From positions 731,626-795,625 of the forward strand of contig JNVV01000002.1 of the NCBI GenBank assembly GCA_000733355.1: 64,000 nucleotides of DNA, written 5' to 3'. The stretch is from Falciphora oryzae. Lineage: Eukaryota; Ascomycota; Sordariomycetes; Magnaporthales; Magnaporthaceae. Position numbers and translations under genes: made by a program. Position 1 is the first letter of the stretch, and each line of letters starts with the position of its first letter. Below, in pieces: positions 1 through 10,419 of this stretch. Under the pieces are notes generated by a model. It made no database searches and was not told where the DNA came from. It saw nothing but the letters and a program-made list of their open reading frames with translations.

Positions 1-921
1 TTCCTCACCCTGCCGCGCCCCAGCAAAGCCGTCACCGACGCGCCGCTGTCGGCCGCGCAGGCGGAGCAGCTGCGGGAGCGGCGCGCGCGCCAGGCCGCCC
101 ACGACCGGCGCAACGCCTACCGCGCCTGCGCCGGCGTCACCGCCTTCCGCGCGCGCGACCCGGACCCGGCCGCCGTCGACGGCGGCAGCATCCTGGGCCT
201 GCGCTTCGAGGCCATGCGCAGCGCGGGGCGGTTCCTGAGGCCCTTTTACGTCCTGCTCAACCGGCCCTGGGCTGCTGCTGCTGCTGCTGCTACCCAAGGT
301 GGCGACGGCGGCGACGACGACCAAGGGCGGCAGCAGGCGTCGTCCTTGCGCCGCCACCTGCGCGTCCACCGCCACACGCTGCCCCCGGCCATCCCGCTGG
401 CCGGGCTCGCGGCCCGCTACCTGCCCCCTCCTCCGAGGACGAGGACGGGGAGCAGGTCCGCCGAGCCGGGCAAGGAGCGCCGCCAGCAGGACCTGGGCGC
501 GTTTGTGCGCCACCTGCGCCGCGAGGTCGTGCGCTACCACCACCGCCTCGGCGCCGTTGCCGACATGCGCGCCGCTGCGGGTGTCGACCGGGACGCTACC
601 AAAAAGGGCAGCAGCAAAGCCAATAATGATGATGATGACGGCCAAGACGACCACAATAACGGCAGCCGAGACTCGGCAGCAACTGGTCGGGCAGCCGGTA
701 TCGTCGACATCCAGCCGGCCGACACGGCAGCGATGCAGGTCAGGATCGAGTGGCGCGACGGCCGCGTGGGCCGCCTGGTCCTGGGCCCCAACGGCGAGGC
801 GCGCCGGTGCGTCGTCGTGGGTGCCGAGGGCGCCAGAGACCGCCTCGCGGAGCTGGACGTCGCTGGCGGTTGCGTGAGGGTCGAGGACGTCGTTGCGAGG
901 TTACGGAAGGGTAGTAGCTAA
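1..921 (+). CDS. CENP-O/Mcm21-like kinetochore protein, 3' part
   Basis: Open in frame 1 from the first base to a TAG at 919-921, giving 306 residues; the 5' end lies outside the window. Visible landmarks are GSILGLRFEAM, then GRFLRPFYVLLNRPW, HLRVHRHTLPPAIPL and a helical FVRHLRREVVRYHHRL. This order matches the CENP-O/Mcm21 family (COMA/Ctf19 inner-kinetochore complex), which in fungi has 'G..LGIRFE', 'PYYVLL' and 'HRHT(I/L)P' in the same order. Inserted low-complexity segments come from a GCT run (271-291, poly-Ala) and a GAT run near 627-640 (poly-Asp), and are probably disordered loops. Family assignment is from recalled motifs, not a search. The internal ATG at 214 is not the true start because homology extends upstream of it. 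Confidence 0.72.
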   Translation, partial: FLTLPRPSKAVTDAPLSAAQAEQLRERRARQAAHDRRNAYRACAGVTAFRARDPDPAAVDGGSILGLRFEAMRSAGRFLRPFYVLLNRPWAAAAAAATQGGDGGDDDQGRQQASSLRRHLRVHRHTLPPAIPLAGLAARYLPPPPRTRTGSRSAEPGKERRQQDLGAFVRHLRREVVRYHHRLGAVADMRAAAGVDRDATKKGSSKANNDDDDGQDDHNNGSRDSAATGRAAGIVDIQPADTAAMQVRIEWRDGRVGRLVLGPNGEARRCVVVGAEGARDRLAELDVAGGCVRVEDVVARLRKGSS

Positions 922-2787
922 GAGGCACAGGCTGTGGGTACCGGGCAACTGGTAGTCATGAAGTCACTCGCAACTTCTTTTAGCCTGTTTTGAGAAGTTA
1001 TCTGGATCATGGCGGGGCGTGTTCTTTGTCGTGTTGATACCCGGCTCCATGTGAGGGCATTTCCTTCAAGCTTAGGCATAAGGTATAAGATAAATTATTT
1101 GCTTATCGCACATGAGGCTTTCAATACACCCCAACCTGAGTCTTAGAACAGGTTTTGATCAGGCAAGAAACACCACAAAGAGAACCGAGAAGCATAGAAA
1201 GCGAACATGCACGACCACGAGGCTACCTTTATTTCCAGTCTGATCACATTATTTTTTATCATGCCCGTTGTCCTCGCCCTACTGCGCATTTCCGGAGACT
1301 ATCTGAAGCACTGGTTCCCGCCTGGAGGGCAGCGGTTGACAAAAGAAGGCAACCGAGAGACAGAACACCACCGGAATGTAAACAGTCACAATTCCTACCA
1401 GTCCGGTGCCTATCTCTTCAGTCTGCTTTGTAGCCCAAAGAAAAAATAAAAAAAAGCCAGAAGCGTCCACATATAGGAGCACCGTGTATAGTGAAAATGC
1501 AAAATCGCCGAACACGCAGCAATTGGTGCACCTCTTCACCAGGTACAATCGAGGCCTCCGGGTGGTGCCATACTACGGGCCGCGCAGACCACAGAAGGGG
1601 CTTGGTACCAGAGGCGCAGATGTGCCCGAAAGCGACCGTAACATCTCGACGACGGGCACCGAAGATGGACCGACTGCCAAGTCGCACGTCAGCGAATCGA
1701 CCAAGGCTTGGGTGCAACCACACCCCCTCTGCGGTGTTTTTTCGTGGTTGGCTCTGGGCGCACCACATGCGCGTTTCACAAACCGTCCATCAAATATGTC
1801 GACTAATGCTATCGCCGAGGAGACCCATCCAGTCAACCGATTTGCGGGGGAGCAATTGATGCCTCCCCTTTTGTTTCTGTTCCTCCTGCCACTTCACCTC
1901 CCTTCATGCGCATGCGAGAGGGGAAGCATTAAAAAAAAAAAAAAAGAACAAAAGCAAAGAAGAGAAACGAACAAACAGGTCTCAACCATCCAGCCAGCCA
2001 CTTCTCGTGCAGGCGAACAGGGCACCGGAGAAATGCTCCGTTCCCTGTTTTCCCACACCTCGGGACTCACGCGGCGGGGATGTGGGTAAAGGAAGGAGGC
2101 GTTTGGTTAGCGAGATGAAGACCGACCACCCTGCCGGTCAGCCTGGGCTGGGCCGCCCGCTCCTTCGGCTCCTGTCGCTCCAACTCTTGCGGCCAGCCCA
2201 GCTCGTCCAGCTAAGTCAGCGGCACAGGGGAACGACATCGTTTTTGTTTTGGGAATTCTGTCGATCCCCCGTTCCCCCTTGCCTTAGTCACGTTGCACAC
2301 ATGTCGAGATCGCGATTCTGAGACGGGGGTGGACAGGAGCATTGTGCACTTTGGCAGATCTACGAGTAGGCAATTTTGGCATAGTCACCTAGCCGAATAA
2401 CAGAATATTGAGCAAGCGCCATGAACATCAGTATCAGATCGTAGAGCTTCCTTCGCCAACAGGCGCATCCCATTTCATTACCCAGGGATTTTACCCTCCT
2501 ATCTACACTAAACACAACAAGGTGATATTAAATGTCTTGACCCAAGGGGCAGGTGTAGAATGGTCCAACAGACAAGAGCTGGAAACACGGCCACACACAA
2601 TCTCGACCAAAATCAGCAAGAAGCAAAAGGACCCGGACATTTCGTTTTCGCATTCCCGTTCCGCACTATTCCAAATTGTCATTCCCAGTTTCCCAGACAT
2701 CCCATCATTGCTCGGCATCATCACTTTTGCTCACGCCTTTTTCAAGACATGATCTTCTAGAACTCCTGTATGTAGGTAGATAGAGAT
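922..2787. other. Intergenic, no gene recognised
   Basis: Contains overlapping open frames on both strands (for example 1406-2089 on the plus strand), but none has a recognisable domain, codon bias or splice continuity. An A15 run lies at 1931-1945. The stretch separates the 3' end of the CENP-O-like gene from the 3' end of the proline-rich wall protein, so most of it should be 3' flanking sequence of two convergent genes. Confidence 0.5.
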
Positions 2788-3442
2788 CTAGATGAGGGCA
2801 GCGGCGATGGCCACAGCAGCCAGAGCGCCGCCAGCGCGGTGGACGTTGGCACCGGCGGTGATGATCGGAGGCTGCGACGGCTTGGTGGGTGTCGGGATAA
2901 CAATGGTGCCAGGAGTAGTCGGCGGCGGCGGCGGAGGCGGGGGAGGAGGAGGAGGAGGCGGCAGGCTGCTAGTCGGCGGCGGCGGCGGAGGCGGGGGAGG
3001 AGGAAGGGATGTGCTGCTGGTCTTCGGCGGCGGCGGCGGCGGCGGAGGAGGCGGAGGGGGAACCGTCGTCGGGGGAGGCGGCGGCGGAGGCGGCTTGCTG
3101 GTGGTCTCCACGGGGCACACAGTGGTGGTGGTGGCGATCAGGACAGTGGTATACTTGACCTTGTCCTTCTCGTCACAGTCAGGGTTGGACGGGCAGCTAG
3201 TGATGGTCTTGGTCGTAGTGGCGCGGATGGTGCTCGTCGTCCACCTGGTGGGCGGGGTCACCGTCGGCGGAGGAGGATGAGGGGGGTATTTCTGGTGCAT
3301 GTTAGCACGAGCACAATCTTCCTCAGGGGCCAATATCAGGTCCGAGACGTTGCGGCCAACTTACATCATCATCATCCCCGTGGCCGTGGGCCGCCGCAGA
3401 GGCGGCCAGGGCAAGGAAAGCGAGAGAAGCGAAGGTCTTCAT
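2788..3442 (-). CDS. Proline-rich GPI-anchored cell-wall protein
   Basis: Two exons: 3365-3442 and 2788-3291. The 73-bp intron (3292-3364) starts GTAAGT, has a GCTAAC branch site and ends CAG, phase 0; the product is 193 aa. The first 18 residues (MKTFASLAFLALAASAAA) are a clear signal peptide, followed by HGHGDDDD. After the junction come a Thr-rich segment with cysteines (TSCPSNPDCDEKD, VCPVE) and several poly-proline blocks of up to 14 Pro separated by TSS or TTV. The C-terminus is a short hydrophobic tail (GGALAAVAIAAALI) after an Ala/Gly/Asn site, typical of a GPI signal. The likely place is the wall or outer plasma membrane. The start is fixed by the signal peptide. No enzyme domain is visible. 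The GGC/GGA-rich DNA is expected to vary in length between strains. Confidence 0.8.
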
Positions 3443-5681
3443 CTTGGATAGCCCCGTCGTAAGGAATTGCTTGAACTGGAGGCTATGGGTGAAGCAGGAT
3501 ACACTCTGAAGAGTATACGTGTGTTGTGAGGGAAGAGATGAGGCTTCCACTAGACAACGAGTGACTAGAACGAGTGAGTTGGTGTCCAAGATACTCGGTG
3601 GGAGGTCAAGACAGAGGGGAGGAGGCGCCCCTTTTGAATGTTTCTCTGGCCAGCGGAAGGTGGGAGGCCTGGGAGAGAAACAGGATCTGCGCGCGGTCCA
3701 ACACGCCGGGCGATGTCACCACGGCCACCCACCGCCCACCTCCATCACAGCATCCCAGGTAGCATGGGGAACGCGCGAGGCAGGGGAAGCTGATCGACGG
3801 GAGGGGTGCACAGGCTGAATCGGTCAATGACGCCTTTTTTTCACTTCCCCTGTCTATTCCCCTGGCCATCTCGGCGATATGCTCTGCAGGTCGTGCCGGG
3901 AGCGGCCCATGGCAAGGGTGGAAAAGGAAAGGTGATTGGCCCAGGGTGCCGTTGGCTGGCGGCTAAACCTGTGGCGTGTGTTTTCAATAAGGAGTGGCCG
4001 GCAGCCGCACAACCAACCGGCACACAGTGGCGTGCATGCCCACTTTTTGTTTCTTCTGCCGTCACCCCGCAGAGCCGGGCGACGAGGCCGACCGTCGGGC
4101 TGGCTGGAGCAGACTAGCCCAATATACTGATATGTAGGGGGGCGGCAGAGCGCCGGCTGGGCCTCGGGCCTGCTGGTAGAATCCGCGGGCAATCTCCCCA
4201 TGTCGGTCCCGGGCTTCCTCCTCGCATCCTCGGGTCACCAACCACGTGAGCACCAGAGACGGTGAACCAACTCGGAAAGGCCAGAAAGGCTGAACCATCA
4301 GCGGGTGCTCGCGCTCCCCCAGTCAGCTGATTTCACCCGTCTGTTCTGGACTCTTCCGGACTACGGATACGCTTGATAATGAACTGGGCAGTCGGATCAC
4401 CCGCTTTCCCACCGCCGTGTTGGCTGTGCTTTTCACAAAGGAGGGTGGTGCCAGAGAGGATCGGTACCTGCATTGGGTCAAGCTTGTCACAATGGCCCCA
4501 AGGAACTACCGGCGGGCCATGGACGGCAAGGCGGATATGTAGGGGTGAGGGGCCTGCATGACCTCCTGGCCCTCTGCAGCGTGGCCAATCCCATCGGCCG
4601 GATCATCGGAGGCTAGCGCTGGGGCGGTCGGCCAACGAGCGCAGCTAGCTCCCCGCACATCCCTTGCCGCTGTGAAGTCGGCCGTCTCGGTTCCCATGCT
4701 GTCAGCCAACGGCAGACTCCCAGGTTTGCGTCACGCTGGCTCCGAAACCTGTCTTGGACGAATATCAGGAGTGCTAAGGCGGATGGAGAAACACGAAGAG
4801 GGATAATGAATCCGAGAGAGACATCGTATATGTTGAATGATGTCAAACAGGTGCTGAAAGCTGGTTCTGTGGCTGAGGAAGAGGAAGAGAGTGGTGTGTG
4901 GGAGAGATGGGCCGCCTCCAGCACATTCTGACAGAAGCCTTGGACAAAAGTATGAGCATAGAATATGAGCATAGGCACACTTGTGTCTGCTTGTGTCGGA
5001 TCGGGATATTTCAAGAATTATGCTTGCTTGAGGGAGGTCTGCAGTCTGCCGTCTACCGTCACATCGCCCAAGAGACGACGAGAATGGGCGGGCAAACCAG
5101 TCGACCGAGCTTCAAGGCAAGGTTGTGTGATGGCAGGACATTTCGCCCAGCCAAATGTCACGAGAGACATGCAATTGAATCGAATTCAGCGGGCCGCCTC
5201 CCGCACTGACCTCCCTCGAGGCTGGAACAGGCGTTCGTGCGATGACCCCAGGGTCCAATAGTGCGTCGCCATTTGAAGCACTGTCCCCGTTTCGACAGTT
5301 CGGGCCCCACCTCAGCTCAGCTCAGGCGAGAGCCGACAGCCAGGGACGGCATCAGCGCTTCGAGACTGGTGGTGCGTTGGCCGTCGGGGCCAATTGGTGA
5401 TGTGTTTTCTTTTGGTGCAGTGGCGTTGCGTGGTGGCGAGTCGTATCGACGGACTTCCATCTTTCCTTTCGGTGGTCAGCATCTCACCTCTTCGATTCGT
5501 AGCACACTCGCTGTGCCTTGTTTAATTGTTCTGGACTTTTTGGCCGCCCTTTTGTCTCGGATCTTTTTTCTTTTTGTCTTCCTGTTCGATGCGCACCAAC
5601 AACCGCACTTCGCCTTCCGCTTCCAGCACAGCGCCCAAGCGAGCCGACTAAACCCCAACCAGACGCGCAGGTCGCAGAAGG
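3443..5681. other. Divergent intergenic region upstream of the wall protein and the MFS gene
   Basis: Shared upstream region of the minus-strand wall protein and the plus-strand MFS transporter. Short open frames occur on both strands without domain, splice or codon support. A CT-rich stretch at about 5455-5600 directly precedes the MFS start and looks like its core promoter/leader. Nothing else recognised. Confidence 0.5.
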
Positions 5682-7265
5682 ATGGCGTCCTCGGTCGATA
5701 CCCACACCCGCAGGAGGGTTCTCAGGGTCATCTTTATTTCCCTACTGCTCGACCTGGTGCGACAAACCGTCCCCTCCCCCTCCTCCATCTTCACGATGCA
5801 GCCGGAATATTGGCTGCATCGTGTGGAAGCGCAACGCGCTGGCTAACACCCTCTGCGCCCTGCGCCTCTAGATCTCTTTTACTTTCATCCTCCCGCTCTT
5901 CCCGAGCCTCCTCGAGTTCTACCGCAATTCCGAGGCCCCCGCAGGCCTCGACTCGGAAGGGCGCCAGCGCGCCCCGACCCTGCTCTCCAATGTGCTGGGC
6001 TACCTCAACGCCTACAAGGCCGCCTTCGCCCGGCCGATCGACTCCCGATATGACATCGTCCTGCTGGGCGGCGCTCTGGGGAGCATGTTCTCGTATGCAG
6101 CTGGCATCCGCCCTGACTTGTACTCCTCCAAGGCTAACACAATGGGCTCTCTTCGCGCCACAGCCTCCTCCAAGCTGTTGCTTCCCCCGTAATCGGCCGA
6201 CTGTCGGACAAGCACGGCCGGCGCACCGCGCTCCTGGCTAGCATGTGCGGCAACGTCCTCTCGGTCCTGCTGTGGGTCGTGGCCGTCGACTTCCGCACAT
6301 TTGTGGCCTCGCGCGTTGTTGGCGGCCTGTCCGAGGGCAACGTCCAGCTCGCCACCGCCATCGCCACCGACATCTCGGACGAGGGTAGCCGCGGCTCCAC
6401 CATGGCCCTCATCGGCGCCTGCTTCTCCATCGCATTCACCTTCGGCCCCGCCCTGGGCGCTTGGCTGAGCTCCATCCCCACTGTGGCTGCGAACCCCTTC
6501 GCCACCGCCGCGGGATTCTCTCTCTTCCTCATCGTCGCCGAGACCGCCTACCTCTACGCCGCTCTGCCTGAAACTCTGCCGGCCCTGACCGAAAAGAGCG
6601 CCGCCGCCGCCGCCGCCCCCAAGGCTGCGGCTGACAAGGAGAAGAGTGCGACGCCGGTCAAGAGAACCAACTCGCACTTCCTGCTCAACACCGTTCACTT
6701 GACCTTCCTCCTGTTCTTCTCGGGCATGGAGTTCTCACTCCCCTTTATGACGTATGACCTATTCGGCTACACTTCGGCCAAGAATGGTCGCCTGTTGGGC
6801 TACATCGGCCTTGTCGCCTCCATCCTCCAGGGTGGTGTGACGCGGCGCCTACCGCCTTTGCTCTCGGTGCGCCTTGGTGTCGCGGCCTGTCTCGTAGCCT
6901 TTGCGCTGCTGGCCCGTGCCTCTTCTATCGGCGTTCTCTACCTGGCCGCCACGTGTCTGGCCACCACGTCGGCCACGGTCGTGATGGGGCTCAACGCCCT
7001 CAGCAGCTTCGAAGCCGGAGCCGGCGAGCGCGGCGAGAAACTCGGCGCCCTCCGCAGCTGGGGACAGCTCGGCAGGGGCGTCGGCCCCGTCCTCTTCACG
7101 AGCATCTACTGGTGGGCCGGCCGCGAGGTTGCGTACGGCATCGGCGCTATGGGCATCGCTGCCGTTGCCCTCCTCGTCTTCTTCGGCCTCAAGTCTCCCC
7201 CGGGGTCTGTGAGGGCGGCAAAGGCCAGGGGCGACAATGGAGTCGCCGATAAGAAGGATCTGTAG
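5682..7265 (+). CDS. MFS transporter (MFSD10/TetA-like fungal family)
   Basis: Three exons: 5682-5756, 5872-6092 and 6164-7265; 465 aa. Intron 1 has a GTGCGA donor and a GGCTAAC branch with CTAG acceptor; intron 2 has GTATGC, GCTAAC and CACAG. Phases join to give a continuous first helix (RVIFISLLLDL then ISFTFILPLFPSLLEF). The MFS motif A equivalent, GRLSDKHGRR, is at residues 110-119 after the second helix. About 12 hydrophobic segments are present, with an Ala/Lys-rich cytoplasmic loop in the middle (KSAAAAAAPKAAADKEK). Known relatives are vacuolar or plasma-membrane drug/organic-anion exporters such as TETRAN and yeast Ycr023c; the substrate cannot be inferred here. The start is chosen because it gives a short charged N-terminus before helix 1. 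Start and intron 1 are slightly less certain because of the atypical donor. Confidence 0.85.
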
Positions 7266-8411
7266 GCGGAATCACGGGATGTCTCGACATCCTGGACTAG
7301 TTGGTTAATGTAAATGACCTGATGTTGTGTCGGGCGCTGTAGGTATTTTTACGAGTAGATGCATCAAAATCTGGGAATAGACGCTTCATTGATAGACCCT
7401 GCGCCAAACTAGCGCATGTTGGATTAGCTGGATTCTGCGCTTCATGGAGGTTCCGTTGGAGGTGCACCATTTGGTGAGGTTCTCTGCCTAGTCGATTACA
7501 TCAGTCAGAAGCAACTCACCCTCCTGCGCATATATGGTGCCAATAGGCCGTGGCCAACGGTGGCGGTGTCGTTCTCCAGGAGCATGATGCTTGCTAGGTA
7601 CAGGCAATGATAGTGACCTCTTCTGGTACAGTCGTCACCAGCTACCCCGGTAAAGGGCGGTTGGGATATATGAGCATTTGAGAAGATCAAGCGACCACAG
7701 CCGGTGAAGGCATCTTTGCTCCTTGATAGCGAGCAGTGCGACACGGGCCGATGTGTGCCCAAGGGCGTGCACATCTACTCCATCAAGGCCACGGCGCCCG
7801 TCCACGGCCCGGCCCCGGCCCGGGGTCGCGGCCTGCTTTTGCACTAATGCCTGTGGCCGTTACTGTGTAAGCTGACAGCTTCTTCTTTGCCTAATCCCTC
7901 GCTTTGCACGAGGGGAGGATAATGCCTGCCATCTAATAACATGACACTACAATGTGCGCAACAGTGGGATGAGGAGACCACGGTCGCCTTCTCGGGCATC
8001 TCGTCCGCCTGTGGCCATTGCAACGAGGGCTGGTCCGACTACTGGCTTGGCCCCGCCCAAGACTTGCGCCGTCGGCTGCCACCTGGTCGACAAAAAAACC
8101 ACGAGTTCTGCGGCTCATATCACTGACCTCGTGCTGCAAAATGGACCTGGATAGCTTCCCTGCTGCTGGCGGGACAGCCGACTTTGGGGGAATGAACAAA
8201 AGGGGAGCACATCCACGTGCAGCTTGCCATCGACGGTCACATACTCTTCTGTTTTACACGGCAGAAGTACTATCTATATGATCTAGTAGACTGCAACGTC
8301 GCCGGAAATAAGCCAAGCATCTCCTTGCCCTCCGCCAGCAGCCCGACCCAGCCTCGGCGATCCCATGATGTCCTCAGGGCACAATGTCGGGGTTTGGTTC
8401 TTGACGCCCGT
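7266..8411. other. Intergenic, no gene recognised
   Basis: Lies between the 3' ends of two convergent genes. Small open frames on both strands (such as 7505-7774 minus) lack domains and splice context. Nothing else seen. Confidence 0.5.
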
Positions 8412-9137
8412 TCACGCCGTGTCTTCTTCGAGGAACTCCCTCAAAAAGGGAAAGACGTCCTCATTGAGACCCATGGATTCCGCCACCAGCGACTTCATGT
8501 CTCGGTCGGTGCGATCCCGTGGTGGCACCCCGAGTGCTTGGGTGAGCAGCTTCAGATCCGAGGCTTTTGTATGGGGATGAGCAGGGGGGAGGTTGTGTGA
8601 CAGTTTAGCAATTAACTCCCCGCCAAGAAGAGGTTACCCATAGACGAGGAGAGGGGGGGAAAAACATACTGCTCATGTTCCTCAGGTCTGCAACGGTTTT
8701 CGGGCAGAGCTCAACCGGGCAACCCGTCTCGAACGAGTGGACCGGGGCGAGCCACTCGGTGTCGGTTTTGGCAAAGGAATTCCGCATACGGATCGGGCCA
8801 TTCGCTTGGCTAGAAATTGGCGGTGAAGCTAGGTTAGTAATAAAAAAAAAGAAATAAAAAAAAAAAAAAACAAGAAGTAGAAGAAGCAAAATAAGAAAGG
8901 AAACCCCCCATACACTATGAGAAGCCTCCTCGAGGGTGAATCATGGAACTCGGCGTGCTTGGCCAGCCGGTCCTCCACGACGGCCAGCCGGTCCTCCAGC
9001 GCGGCCAGGCCGGCTTCCAGGCTCTTGATGGTGGCGTCCTTCTTGCGCTCGGCCGCCTCCCGTGCCTCGAGAGACGCCTTGGAGTCTGGGCGGGCGGGCG
9101 CCGAGGACGCCCCGGGGCTACCGCCCATGTTCGTCAT
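8412..9137 (-). CDS. Small coiled-coil protein of unknown function
   Basis: Three exons: 8914-9137, 8670-8809 and 8412-8563, giving 171 aa. Intron 1 (8810-8913) begins GTATGG, contains a T15 run in sense orientation and ends TTTCTAG; intron 2 (8564-8669) begins GTATGT and ends AAAAG. Phases 2 and 1 fit. The N-terminus is Pro/Ser/Ala-rich, then residues about 20-65 are strongly heptad-like (EAREAAERKKDATIKSLEAG, LEDRLAVVEDRLAKH), so a coiled coil is likely. The C-terminal half (RNSFAKTDTEWLAPVHSF, CPKTVADL, then LKLLTQALGVPPRDRTDRDM) has the look of a conserved fungal domain but I do not recognise it. The exon 3 acceptor is not CAG/TAG, so this junction is the weakest point. Confidence 0.68.
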
Positions 9138-9689
9138 TGTCCTGGGTGCGCTTTCGCGGGGAGGGGTTTGATCGAGCAGGTAGATGGATAGGTAGGTGGT
9201 GGTGTTTGCGTTCCTAACGCCGGGAAGGGTGATGGCTCGTTTCCTCAGGGGAAGGGGGAGGGACTGTACAGCAGCTTGGTTCGTTGCAGATTTATGATCA
9301 AACAGCCACCCAACTTCTACCTCCTTTGAGCCGGTACATATTTCGTGTCTCCAAGGGCTCTCTAAGCACAGACAACAAATATCTGTAAAGTGTAAACATC
9401 ATCAAAGATTTATTTTGGAAACACATCCCACCCAAGAACACCAGTAGTTTCTGTCTCAGCACGTGTACCCGGCTCACCTCACAGTATATCTGGTAAATCA
9501 TAACTCTCTTCTCTCATTGCCAGCTATCCAGGTTCAGATAGTCTTTCCACCTCGACGAACCCGTCATGTCGGCGTAGATGGCGTCGAATAAGGTTCAGCC
9601 CCAACGCAACACACAAAGCGGGTCTCGGCAGCGACTGGCCGCTGATAGCGACAGCAAGCGAGCCACACCACCATCCAATCGGATAGCAA
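9138..9689. other. Upstream region of the coiled-coil gene and of tRNA-Gly
   Basis: Promoter side of the minus-strand coiled-coil gene and 5' flank of the tRNA. No coding signal recognised. Confidence 0.4.
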
Positions 9690-9760
9690 GCTTGCGTGGT
9701 GTAATGGTTAGCATTGCTGCCTTCCAAGCAGCAGATTCGGGTTCAATTCCCGACGCAAGC
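9690..9760 (+). tRNA. tRNA-Gly (anticodon TCC)
   Basis: 71 nt with a 7-bp acceptor stem (GCTTGCG with CGCAAGC). The anticodon stem is GCTGC/GCAGC around the loop CTTCCAA, placing anticodon TCC at 9723-9725. The T stem is TCGGG/CCCGA around TTCAATT. No intron. Internal A-box (GTGTAATGGTTAGC region) and B-box (GGTTCAATTCC) sequences are present, as expected for RNA polymerase III transcription. The CCA end is not encoded, as usual for a nuclear eukaryotic tRNA. Confidence 0.95.
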
Positions 9761-9773
9761 AAACAACATTATC

Positions 9774-9777
9774 TTTT
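9774..9777 (+). terminator. RNA polymerase III terminator of tRNA-Gly
   Basis: TTTT run 14 nt past the tRNA 3' end, the minimal Pol III stop signal. Confidence 0.6.
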
Positions 9778-10419
9778 GGTTCTTCTCCCGGACCGCACCA
9801 AAGATTAGCTTTTGCTGTGGCTCGCAAATGCCCCCCATATACAGGGGCCGTTTTACCTAAAATAGCATCACGGACCGCTTCGCAGGTCTCGTGTTCGTTT
9901 TTGTTGGCCATGCAGCCCGTCAGTGACTCGAAGATCAAACCATCCAGGTTGAATTTAGTGATACACCATGTCTCGCGATACATAACCAAAGGTTGCCGTG
10001 TGGAGGAAAAGGAGTGTGTTGAGGCAATGCCTGGGCACAGAGTCAAATCTTGACCTCTTCGGGCAGAGAAATATACCAATAACAAAAGGAGTGTAAGTGG
10101 CGCTGGGCATGTCTTGTAGGCGAGACAGTTTCCAAACGCCGGGAGGGCTGGGAGGAGGCTTTGTGCTCCCGCACCTGGGAAGATCCCAAGTTTTACTGTA
10201 CAAAGTAGTCGCTCGTTCCAAACGCTCTCAATACCTAGATAGATAGCACATATTTGACTTCTGATGTTTCCTTGTTGTCCTTCTTTCAATTCCGAGATAT
10301 GGCGGTGTCTACAGCATAGGAAAAAATAACACCTTGGCTGAAAGCCTTACCGACTGCCGTCAACAGCCAGTCGTCGTTGTCCATGGTAGGATGACCGAGA
10401 AGACGCCGTGGGGAAATTC
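9778..10419. other. Intergenic, no gene recognised
   Basis: The minus-strand frame 9708-10289 overlaps the tRNA antisense and has no recognisable domain. This is mostly the 3' flank of the membrane protein at 10420-11589. Confidence 0.45.

Noticed and set aside
1406..2089. 227-codon plus-strand frame downstream of the CENP-O-like gene
   Set aside because: No domain, contains translated homopolymer (poly-Lys from A15), no codon bias.
5682..5871. Reading the MFS gene from 5261 or 6243 as an unspliced frame
   Set aside because: Both lose the first helices or motif A; the spliced model restores them in phase.
9708..10289. 193-codon minus-strand frame overlapping the tRNA
   Set aside because: Its C-terminus is simply the antisense of the tRNA; no domain.
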